Of a stretch of 64,000 nt of DNA, positions 35,051 to 44,154 are shown piece by piece. Below the pieces are notes generated by a model, which was not told the DNA's origin, made no database searches, and was given only the letters and a program-made list of their open reading frames with translations. This DNA comes from Ulva prolifera (taxonomy: Eukaryota > Chlorophyta > Ulvophyceae > Ulvales > Ulvaceae), in NCBI GenBank assembly GCA_023078555.1, contig CM041203.1:267481-331480 (forward strand), read 5' to 3'. A program made the translations under genes and the position numbers. Every line of letters begins with the position of its first letter. The stretch's first letter is position 1.

Positions 35051-38000
35051 ACACAGGTCCTGATGTCTTTGCCTGACGCGGATAGGACGACTGTCTATCG
35101 CATGTCACACCTGTGTGAAGCATGGTCTTACTTGACTGCAAAGTACAGACCTAGCACCGAAGCCGAAATCCACAGACTGTGGAGTCGGTTTAATTCTTTA
35201 TCACAAAACAATAGAGATGTTGCGACATATTGTGGTGATGTGATGAGTGTTTACACTCAACTGGAGGCACTAGGTGCCGATGTGGGCCAGCGATGGCTCC
35301 GTTTGAAACTGTTAGAAGTGGGGGAGGAGTTCAACGTTGTGCGCGGCGAAGTTCAACACTCCTCCCCTCATGTGCTCATATCACGTTTGACTGAGCATGC
35401 TGACTTGCTCAAACAACAGCGGCAACTGTAGGCTAGGTCTAGGGCACCCGCGGGCAAACCAGGCAATGGCTGGCGCAAGCAGCACCGTGGTGATGGTCCT
35501 GTGGTCGCCGCTCTCGCAGCCGGCCAGGCTCCTCGCGAGGAGACCAAGACCTGTTTCTTCTGCAAGAAGAAGGGACATTTGCGTGCGAACTGCCCCCAAC
35601 GCAAACAGGCTGCGGCCAAGGATGTTTGCACTATAGAAATGCCTGCCAAGTATCCGCAACCGGACGCGTCTCTGCCGTGGAACATTATTGTCGATAGTGG
35701 GTCGGACATGCATATAGTAGGAAATCGCGAAATGTTCACTGAGTACGGTCCGTGTCAGAAAGTTGCCAATCTCGCGGGACCAGGGCAGCTTTCTATCATG
35801 GGCAGGGGAACCATTCAGGTGAACCTGGGTACTTATGTGGACAAGCATGGGAACAAGCATCCGCTGGATGTGGAAATCCCTGGTGTTTACTATGCGCCTG
35901 AATGTCCGTATAACCTGCTCAGCACAATGGGTCTTAGACATGAGCAGATGTTCCTAGATACGCGTAGAAATGTGTTGTATGTTCCTGGTCTGGGTGATAT
36001 GGCTACCGACGTAGAGGATGACGTCAAATATCAGGAACTAGATGTGGATGGTCACCCTGTCTTTGCGTTCAAAATGGCAGTAGAGACCAAACCAATTCTC
36101 GTCGGTGCGCCTGTCAATAGGGGGGTAGTCTGGTCTAACCAGAGCAGTCCGACCTCAGTGATTGAGGATCAACAGCAATGGCATCATGTGGCGGTCGCGG
36201 CCATTGACCTGCAACGACCCAATGCTGGGGGAGCCGAGGTCCCGCATGATGCAAATTTGCTGGAACCTGCTTTTCTTGCACACTTGTCTTTTCATCAGTC
36301 GAATTGGGTTCTCAAACGCATGCAATCCAACGGTGAACTTTATGGTCATTTGAATTTGGATGTCGATTCCGAGCCACTGGGAAATCGGTGTCACGGCTGC
36401 AGGATTGGCAAAGTGCCTGCGGGTAACTTTTCTGCCAATGATCGTGAGCTCATGGGTCAGGCCAAGTGGCCTGGTGAGCAACTGCACGCCGATTTAGCTG
36501 GTCCTGTCTCTCCAGTAGGAATTGGGGGTGTGAAATATGTTTTGTTTGTGATGTGTGCCTTTACCCGTTATACTTTCGTGGTCGGTCTGCGCAAGAAGAG
36601 TGAGGCTGCGGCCATGATCTCTTATATCATTGAACGCATTCGGGTGAATGTGGTGAAGCCAGGTGAACCGGGTGTACGCATCCTACACACCGACAAAGGG
36701 GGAGAGTTCATGGTCGCGGCCTTAAAACTCTACCTCCAGCGTCGTGGCATCACTCACCGCTTGACCCCCACAGCCGCTCATCGCTGTAACGGCATGATCG
36801 AGAGGAGGATCGGAGTGGCCTTTGAGTCACTCCGTGCTGTGCTGCTCGCGAGCGGCCTGCCTCTGTTTCTGTGGATCGAATGCCTCGCCAGTGTTGTCCA
36901 TGGTCACAATCTCACGCCGTCGTCGGCATTGTACCATGACAAGTTGGCGAGCATCCTCAAGGGCCTAAAAGGTCAGCATGCTGTCAACGCATCTGCGGAT
37001 GTTGACGAAGCTGAGAAAAGCCTGGGGAAGGGGAAGCGCATGAAAAAGGCCGAGCGCGATAAGTTGAGGGATGAGGAAAAACGCAAGTACAAGCTGCTTG
37101 CGACGACAGAGTTAGACGAGTTTTTAGTGCGGTCTTGTGATAAGGATATCATTCCTTATATGTCCTTTTTCAGAGACACCTCCGTTGAGGTGTTCCAAGA
37201 TCTGCTGCGGCAGCAGCGTCCGTGGGGGGTTGAGGTGTATGCATACCCTAGGGATGACAAGCTGCGGAAGTTGTCCCAAAGGGGTGTCATTGCATACTGG
37301 GTCGGGGCTGGGCTGGGCCCCAGCATGCAGTGTGTGTACTCCCAGGATGTTCCTGGGGGTAGGGTTTTTGTTGTGCGCCCGGTTGTGTGCACTGCGGATC
37401 AGATGATCCGCCACGTACGAAAGTACGATGCGTCCGCCGTTGTGGACAAGAGGGAACCTGAGGAGTTTGCGAACTCCTATACGGTTGCCTTCGAGGGGGA
37501 CAATGAGGGTGAGCGTGTGACTGACGCTGATGTCCCTCCTTTCGCGGCGGAACACACGTATGACGGGGGAGTGTTGCGCCGTCCGCGTGACCAGCTTCAT
37601 ACCCCCCCTGGTCATGGTAGGGTCCCTGTCATGGAAATGACATTCCGGCAGGACAACCCTGAGCCTAGTCCTGCTGTGTACTCTCCGCGATTTGGAGCTG
37701 GCTCCTCTGCGGAGATAATCCGGCGCGACCCTTCTCGGGCCACACCGGAGATAGCCAGATCAGCTTTGCATCGCACGCGTGCGACATCCAGAGCTGCTGC
37801 TCACCCTGACGTCCCTGTCCCCCCTCGTGTGCGCGGCGAAGTGCATCACCCTGTCGCCACGCCCTCCCGCACTGCGCAGTATGTTGTCACGCGCAATGCT
37901 GTGTTGCACGACCCTGGTGTAGAAGTTGCGTTCCCTGTTCAAGTGTCTGTCAGTGCGTCTGATGACGACATGGATGAGGATGACGACAGTCCTGGCATCT

Positions 38001-38549
38001 ATGACGACGATGACGAACAGCGCATGGATTACACCGTCTCAGATGATGAAAGGGCTGCGGCTCATCAGAATCTGGAGGCTCAGCGGGTCCGTTCCGGGAG
38101 TAATTCGGCAGCGGCCTCAGCATCTGGCGCGGGGGCAGTTGCTCAGCCCTTGCGAGGAGCTGAGGCGCCGAGGCCCTTCTGGGAGGATGAGCCAGATGGT
38201 GGAGACCGGGTCCTAATTAGGGGGAGAGGATCCGGACCCCTCAGCCGCAGTTGGGGTTGATTTGCCTGACGAGGTGAGGGCCATTCCAGCTGCCTTACCT
38301 CGTTTAAAAATCAATCCCCTTGTACGCAGACGCCTTGTTCCATTGGCTGCGGATGTAGCAGCTGTACAAATGCATGAGCCTGCGGGCTCTGACTTTGCTA
38401 GCAGTGAGACCGTTGTGGCTGCTAGTGATGTTTCAACTTGCGATCAGGACACATCAGCCGCGGCTGACTGTGGAGTGTCATGTGCAGGCCTGAAGCCTCA
38501 GCATGTGGAGTCTGGTGAGCAGCAGAATGCTGAGCGTCGTGGGTCGCGC

Positions 38550-38858
38550 AGACGCTAGGGCGAGGACACACGTCAAGACGCGTGTTAGTCTCATCGAGTG
38601 TGCACAGGGGTTAATGCGCGTGCCTGAGCTGGTAAGCATGCTGACTGTGCATGACGACGTGGAGGGGAGCGTACCTTGCCATCGCATAAAGTCGCGCGGT
38701 AGAAATGAAAGTAAGAATTGAACCGGTGACCTCATGAGTACACACGACATGCTCTACCACTGGGGCTCACCTGAAGCAACGAGTCCTGTGTTAGATGACT
38801 CCTCCCTTGATTATGTCATCTATATTCTTGGATCCCCAGATATGGATATCCCACAACA
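38550..38858 (-). mobile_element. S repeat copy 2, with carried-over flank and target deletion
   Basis: S sequence at 38571-38858 in the linker of copia D pol, with its B-box-like motif at 38715-38724. The first terminal base is C rather than T. There is no target duplication. Compared with B, 135 bp of pol (B 9960-10094) are missing here. The S copy is preceded by GCTAGGGCGAGGACACA (38554-38570), which is the 17-bp gag flank of S copy 1 (34751-34767). It therefore arrived by a copy-and-repair or recombination event rather than ordinary integration. Confidence 0.75.
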
Positions 38859-40330
38859 GGAACCTTTGGGTTGTGCTATCTGCCTGCGGGCAAACGGGCT
38901 ATCTCGGGCAAATGGGTGCTTAAGATTAAGCGTGGGCCTGCGGGGGTGATTCAGCGCTATAAGGCACGTTATGTAGCGCGTGGTTTTTCTCAGGTAGAAG
39001 GGATTGACTTCTTTGAGACTTGGTCTCCTGTTGGTAGTTATGCGACACTGCGTGTGTTGCTGTCAGTTGCTGCTCAGGAAGATTTAGAGATTAGGCACAT
39101 AGACATTCAGTGCGCTTTTCTGAATGGTGAGTTAGAAGAAGAAGTGTTCGTTGAACAGCCCCCGTTCTTCACTGACGGGACAGCACATGTGTGGAGATTG
39201 CATAAAACCTTGTATGGCCTGAAGCAAGCTGCTCGCGAGTGGCATAAAGCTTTAATAAAGGTCTTAGCTGAGATGGGATTTGTGTGCGCACAAAGTGATC
39301 CCGGACTGTATGTCAGAACATCTGGTCGCTGTTTTATTTTCTTGTGGGTCAATGACTTGTTTATTTTTAGCAGCTCTGCGGGACTGCAAGAACTTGTCGA
39401 CGTAATTCTCACGAAATTCGAAGGCAGAGACCTGGGTGAACTTGCATGGGCACTTGGCACAGAGATCATGCGTGATCGCAAGGCCAAAACAATCATCATG
39501 ACACAACGAAACAAAATTCACAACTTGCTTGAAAAGTACAGTATGTCTGACTGTCGCAAGTCTCCCACTCCCTTAGTGCCGCGGCAACAACTAAGGAGGG
39601 CGAAAGAGCATCCTGACCTGGAAAAAGCCAGTGCTGCTGAGCATTCCAGGTTCATGAGTGCTGTAGGAAGTATCCAGTATATTGCAGGAGTGACACGACC
39701 TGACCTGAGCTATGTGGCACATGCCCTGGCCCGGCACATGTCTAGTAGTCTGAAGGAACATTGGTCTGCCGTGCAACATGTTCTGAGATACCTGCAGTCC
39801 ACAAAGAATTTAGGAGTAAAATTTATAGGCTCTGAGGGACACGGGTATTTGTTGGAGGCTTTTTCAGATGCAGATTTTGCGAACTCTGCTGATCTGAAAA
39901 GCGTATCTGGTATGGTTATTCGGGTGTATGGGAACTGTGTTCTCTGGCGCTCGAAGAAGCAGAGTATAGTGGCTGGGGACACAACAGAGGCTGAACTCAT
40001 TGCGATGAGTGCAACAGCCAACGAGTTGATGTGGGTGAAGCAGTTGCTTCTCGATTTGAAACTCGTCCCACATAAGCCGACTCTGTGGGGTGATAATAAG
40101 AGTGCCAACATCTTGGCTGTGAATGCTGTGTCCACTGACAGATCCAAGCACATTCGTGTGCGGTACTTGCGAGTGCGGGAATATGTCCAGATGGATGAAC
40201 TTAAGGTAGCATGGGTAGGCACTGTTGATCAATTAGCGGATGTGTTTACTAAAGTGCTGCCCGGACCTGCTTTGCTAGAAGTTCGTAATAAACTCCAGCT
40301 AGTGGGGACGTAGCAGGGTTTATGGGGGAG

Positions 40331-40677
40331 TGTCACAATGCATGAGCCTGCGGGCAGGAGTGTGGTGACAGGTGCACCCATGCACGGACGATCCGCGGAT
40401 CCAGTGCAGGGGTAAGCCGCCAGCCGAGATTGTCTCGATGTAGTGAGAGAGATCCCGCGAGGGTTTCCCGCCGTAAACTTGAGTGTTCAGTGTGCATATA
40501 GGCATGTGCACACTGAGATCTGTAACCATTTCTCCTTACTGTTTCCCGGTGCTAGCACTCTCCTTATAGCGTTCCTCGGTTCTACCTCTGTGCGCAGCAG
40601 GTATGGAACGCTGGCTGCCCTGACCTGACCTGTTCGAAAGATTGCGCGTCTGACCTGACAATAGAGCATTTCTGTCA
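40331..40677 (+). repeat. Copia D 3' LTR
   Basis: 347 bp from TGTCACAATG to TCTGTCA, after the purine tract ATGGGGGAG. It is followed by CAAGT and the inverted gypsy F LTR head. Confidence 0.88.
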
Positions 40678-40785
40678 CAAGTTTGCAAGGCACTAGCCTG
40701 AGATACATACACTTGTATCCACAACTGGTGCCTGCATATATGGAATATGTGTGCTTCTGAGCAGACAGATTTGGCCATTACAACA
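40678..40785 (-). repeat. Inverted head of the gypsy F 5' LTR
   Basis: Read on the minus strand this is LTR positions 1-108 of the F family, from TGTTGTAATGG (40785) to GCAAACTTG. Its next bases (ACTTGAGCC, positions 104 onward) begin at 15682 after copia A. The shared ACTTG is a plausible target duplication for a single copia element whose two ends are now in A and D. Confidence 0.8.
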
Positions 40786-41428
40786 CGAGGCCGAGGTGAA
40801 AAAATGGCCCACCTCGGACAAGGTCTAGGTCCCGTTATGTCGAACACTGCTTATTGTCTCAGACGCACTACTAGACACTGATTGGAGACCACATATTGCG
40901 GAGACAGGTGCACAAGCCCAGGGCATGAACAAACTATAATTAAATTACTCACATTGATTACCACGGGCGAGCCTACAATTGAATTAAACAATTGCCCGGC
41001 ATGGATGGTGTTTGTCGCACAATACAGAAATGCATCTGCAGCTGCTACATGTGGTGGAAGCCTGTGGTAAGGAGGCTTTAGTAGTGGACATGGAGGCACT
41101 TGCACATGAGGATGCACAGAGGGAGGTGGAATCCATTGAAGGACTATTGTAAGGTTTGTATATCTACTGTATTGCATTTCAATGCTATATATTGATTGAA
41201 CAAGCGTAATGCTGCTTTGTACATGCGTGCACACCCGATCCGAGGTGAATTAGTGCAATCCGAGGTGAATCGTACGAGTCCGAGGTCAAATCGTACGAGT
41301 CCGAGGTCAAATCGTACGAGTCCTAGGTCAACTCGTACGATTCCTAGGTCACCTCGGTTGATCTTGTGCCACCTAGACATCGGCACGAGACGAGATGGAC
41401 ACCCACCTCGGCTCTGTGCCATCCCTAC
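40786..41428. other. Unassigned repeat-like DNA rich in CCGAGGTG
   Basis: There is no gene. The octamer CCGAGGTG/CACCTCGG and variants appear many times in both orientations, including a hairpin-like pair at 40790-40820 and the tandem array at 41238-41357. It lies between the inverted F LTR head and copia relic G. It might be a decayed non-autonomous DNA element, but I could not define matching ends. Confidence 0.45.
41238..41357 (+). repeat. 21-bp tandem repeat
   Basis: About 5.7 copies of a 21-bp unit (TCCGAGGTCAAATCGTACGAG and close variants). The outer copies are more diverged: GGTGAAT on the left, CCTAGGTCA on the right. Confidence 0.85.
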
Positions 41429-41828
41429 GAGGTAGAGTAGCTGGAATGGCTCTCACCTCATCAGGCAAATCAAACCCAATTGCGGCAGATGGGGTAGCCT
41501 GGATCTCTCCCCCTAATTAGGACTCCGCCTCGTCTGGCTCGTCCTCCCAAGAGGGCCTCGGCCCCTTAGCTCCTTGCAGGGGCTGAGCAACTGCCCCCGC
41601 GTTAGATGTTGAGGCCGCAACCGAATCACTCCCTGAGCGGACCCGCTGAGCCTCGCGAGTCTGATGGGCCGCAGCCGCTTCATCATCGCTGATGGTGTAG
41701 TCCATCTTGTCTTTCATCTTGTCTTCATCGTCATCATCATAGATGCCCGGACCGTCATCATCTTCGTCCATGCCGGAGCTGGAAGAGCTGGACGCCAAGG
41801 GGACGATGAAGGCAGCTTGTACACCAGG
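41429..41828 (-). pseudogene. Copia relic G, linker fragment (left part)
   Basis: The minus strand encodes the acidic linker of copia pol (motifs GPGIYDDDDED, MDYTISDDE, AQRVRSGSDS and EDEPDE), diverged from A-D. It ends at CCAGG (41824-41828), where element H is inserted. The next upstream piece of the gene is at 53092-53522. Confidence 0.8.
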
Positions 41829-42403
41829 TGTTATAAATGAGAACCTATTATGTGTGCATTAGGAGGTTAGTAGTGCCTATACCTGGAGAGCCGCCAGGTC
41901 GTACGAAAGGTCACTACACAGATCAGGGAGTATACTGCACTGGATGCAAGACAGTGCAGGAACCTATGGAAGATGTAAGAGAAAGGTTACTTCAGACTTG
42001 GACGCATACGACTATATGCGACCATTCGTGCATGTCTACCGTGGCTGTTGTAATGGCCAAATCTGTCTGCTCAGAAGCACACATATTCCAGATATGCAGG
42101 CACCAATTGTGGATACATGTGTATGTATCTCAGGCTAGTGCCTTGCAAACTTGAGCCAGGCGAAAGTATACCAAAGAATACCTCAGAATGCCAGCATGTA
42201 CCACGTCACAGCTGTGCACATGAGTTGCATGCATACAGCTACATGTGCGTAATTCCACATGCCCATAAGTGCCACTAGCATTCCTCAACATGTATAATCT
42301 CGCATACCAATCCCATGTATCATGCCACCTTATGCCACAGCCTTTTGGTAGTGCGAAGTGCCAGCTCAGTACATGGCACGTCATGCATGCGGCGCATGCA
42401 TAC

Positions 42404-43203
42404 TGTTGAGACCTATTGGTCTGGTCTTGGGTAACAGACCTCGATGGCAGTAAGTAGAAACGGTGATGGGCCAAGATTGCCGCAGCACGAGGGCTGTATA
42501 GGCACAAACAGAGCAGGGGTACACTTACACGCAGGGATGCGACGTGCCAGTGCAGGAATGGAAGGCGCCCCAACCAGACTACTGTAAAGCGTGCCTGGTC
42601 CCAGCAAGCGCTCGGTATAAATACCGGGGTGTGTGCGCCCAGGTCAATCCCCCTGTCAAAGCTGGCCTCGCCGAATCGTGCCGCATAACTGCCACACTGA
42701 TCCCAGATCCCGCATAAGCGCGGGAGATCTTAAATTGTGGCTCACAGAGCCTGAGATGAGTGTAAGCAAGGCAGCGCACGTAATTTGTGGGCAGCTCTGG
42801 GTGGCTGTACAGATATTATCGTGCATGCCAACCCTGGAGCCCGCCGGGCGGACCCTGTGTAACGGCGGTAATGCACACAGTAAGACGTAATATGTGCAGT
42901 AACGATTCGGCTAGCCGCATAAAGCCATAATAAGCCTATGACGGGACACATTGTGCCGGGAGAAGGCTGTACACAGTGCTGATGCAATGTGCACGTAAGG
43001 CTGGTGGACGCGTGCAGTCACACGTGGCGAGTGCAGGCACGTAAGCCTACTGAGCGTACGTGTGATCATACTGTGTACAACTCGATCGGTAATTCAAAAG
43101 CTATGCGTGTGCGACCGTCCACATGGCTGGACAAGCCGCTGCGCATATAAGAAAAGGTGTTAATTGTGCCAGCATGCGCTAGTGTGAGAGATATCTCACA
43201 ACA
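42404..43203 (-). repeat. Gypsy E 3' LTR
   Basis: 800-bp LTR, minus-strand ends TGTTGTGAG and CTCAACA. It contains a TATAAATA element (42616-42623) within a near-palindrome, followed by about 210 bp in the direction of transcription. Confidence 0.95.
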
Positions 43204-43214
43204 CCTCCCCCCTT
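43204..43214 (-). promoter_or_regulatory. Gypsy E polypurine tract
   Basis: The minus strand reads AAGGGGGGAGG directly before the 3' LTR start TGTTGTGAG. Confidence 0.8.
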
Positions 43215-43416
43215 AACAGAGGAGCGAAGCTCCGGAAGCGAAGCACGCAAATGGTGGCAGAATACCACATCACAAGCGCAGCGACGCTATGAACACGGCA
43301 GTGCCACTGGCGCGAAGCACACAACGCAAGGTGTAAGCACAGTAAGGGCCCACGAGGTGGGGGCGAGACCGGGGCTTTGTAACAAGAGCCGGTGCCGCGT
43401 CTGCCCAGCAAACGGG

Positions 43417-43752
43417 TTACATAAGGTCCGAGAAGGACATCACCAGATCATCCAGATAATGGCCCAACACACGGCCGTGTGAGTGGGTGACCAGCTCAAT
43501 AAATTCATGCAAGCTACGCTCACGGGCGCGGGCGGCAGCGACAGCAGACCGCTCAGCCCGCACAATAGCGACAAGCTTGGCCCTAAATTCATCCCCGCTA
43601 ACGCCGGAGGTGGGGGTCTTGGACACATCATTCATAAACTTCTGAACGTTAACCAGCAACCGCTTAATCTTGGAGCTGGTCAAGGCAGAGCCCTCCGACG
43701 CGGAAGGTAAGGATGCCACTGCATAGCAGCCGTATGTCAAATAACGCGGCAA
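43417..43752 (-). CDS. Gypsy E ORF3, small protein after pol
   Basis: A 111-codon frame between pol (ends 44155) and the 3' LTR. It is alanine/arginine-rich and likely helical in the middle (SAVAAARARERSLHEF). It shares L-x-N-V-x3-M-x-D-x4-P and G-R-x-L...Y-x2-D-L-x3-F with ORF3 of gypsy F, whose sequence is otherwise much diverged. There is no signal peptide or membrane segment, so an envelope role is unlikely. The 400 bp between it and pol has no other gene. How it is expressed (splicing or a separate promoter) is not visible. Confidence 0.65.
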   Translation of the reverse strand: MPRYLTYGCYAVASLPSASEGSALTSSKIKRLLVNVQKFMNDVSKTPTSGVSGDEFRAKLVAIVRAERSAVAAARARERSLHEFIELVTHSHGRVLGHYLDDLVMSFSDLM

Positions 43753-44154
43753 ATCTCACAAAGGTTGAATGTGCGTAGCCGTGTGAACGGCATGCCATAA
43801 GGTGCGGAAACACCGGCCCACATTGACAAGAATTCAACCCCATAAGTGCCTATCGAGGATGTAACTGGTGCATTCCGGTAGTGTAACACGCTATATGGCG
43901 ACTAGGTGCTACCATGCCGAGGTTCCAACCCGGTGAATGACCGTGCCCAGCATGACGAGTGCTGCAGGGATGGCATAAGTGGTTCCGATGTGATCGTGCA
44001 CATGGACCTAAGACCGAGAAGTATCGGCGGAGCGGGCAGGATACGGTCAAGAATATCCTGCGTCGGACCCAACTCCTCATGACCGGTAACGCCCAGGTAA
44101 GTGCTATATGGATCCAGGCGTCCCCTTCAACAAATAGCAGGGCACAGCAATGGC

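Larger units (their letters stand above)
34291..40313 (+). pseudogene. Copia D gag-pol (multiply broken)
   Basis: The ATG at 34291 begins the MSLSN gag start. Damage includes a 7-bp insertion and frameshift near 34709, the S1 insertion (34768-35050), a TAG in gag at 35429-35431, a 2-bp deletion near 38195 that shifts the linker frame, and S2 (38550-38858) replacing about 135 bp before RT. Zinc knuckle, DSG protease and DDE integrase (35501-38260) and RT/RNase H (38871-40313) are otherwise recognisable. The RT active site reads WVND instead of WVDD, which would remove one catalytic aspartate. Confidence 0.9.
33635..40677 (+). mobile_element. Copia LTR retrotransposon D (degenerate, with two S repeats)
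   Basis: A copia element with a 5' LTR at 33635-33983 (349 bp), a primer-binding site from 33984 (TGGTATCGG) and a 3' LTR at 40331-40677 (347 bp). It belongs to the same subfamily as A. The 5-bp flanks do not match (CAAAC left, CAAGT right). The right flank matches A's 5' flank. Both flanks are heads of the gypsy F LTR in opposite orientation, so D ends sit in two different LTRs. Two S repeats disrupt its coding region. Confidence 0.9.

Noticed and set aside
33530..40785. The F LTR heads flanking D as terminal inverted repeats of a DNA transposon
   Set aside because: The same sequence is the start of a 790-bp LTR with its own target duplication at 42046-52630, and the rest of each LTR is found next to copia A. 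An inversion explains it better.
41196..41435. Repetitive ORF (NRTSPRS repeats) as a protein
   Set aside because: It is simply the translation of the 21-bp tandem DNA repeat, which is open on both strands.
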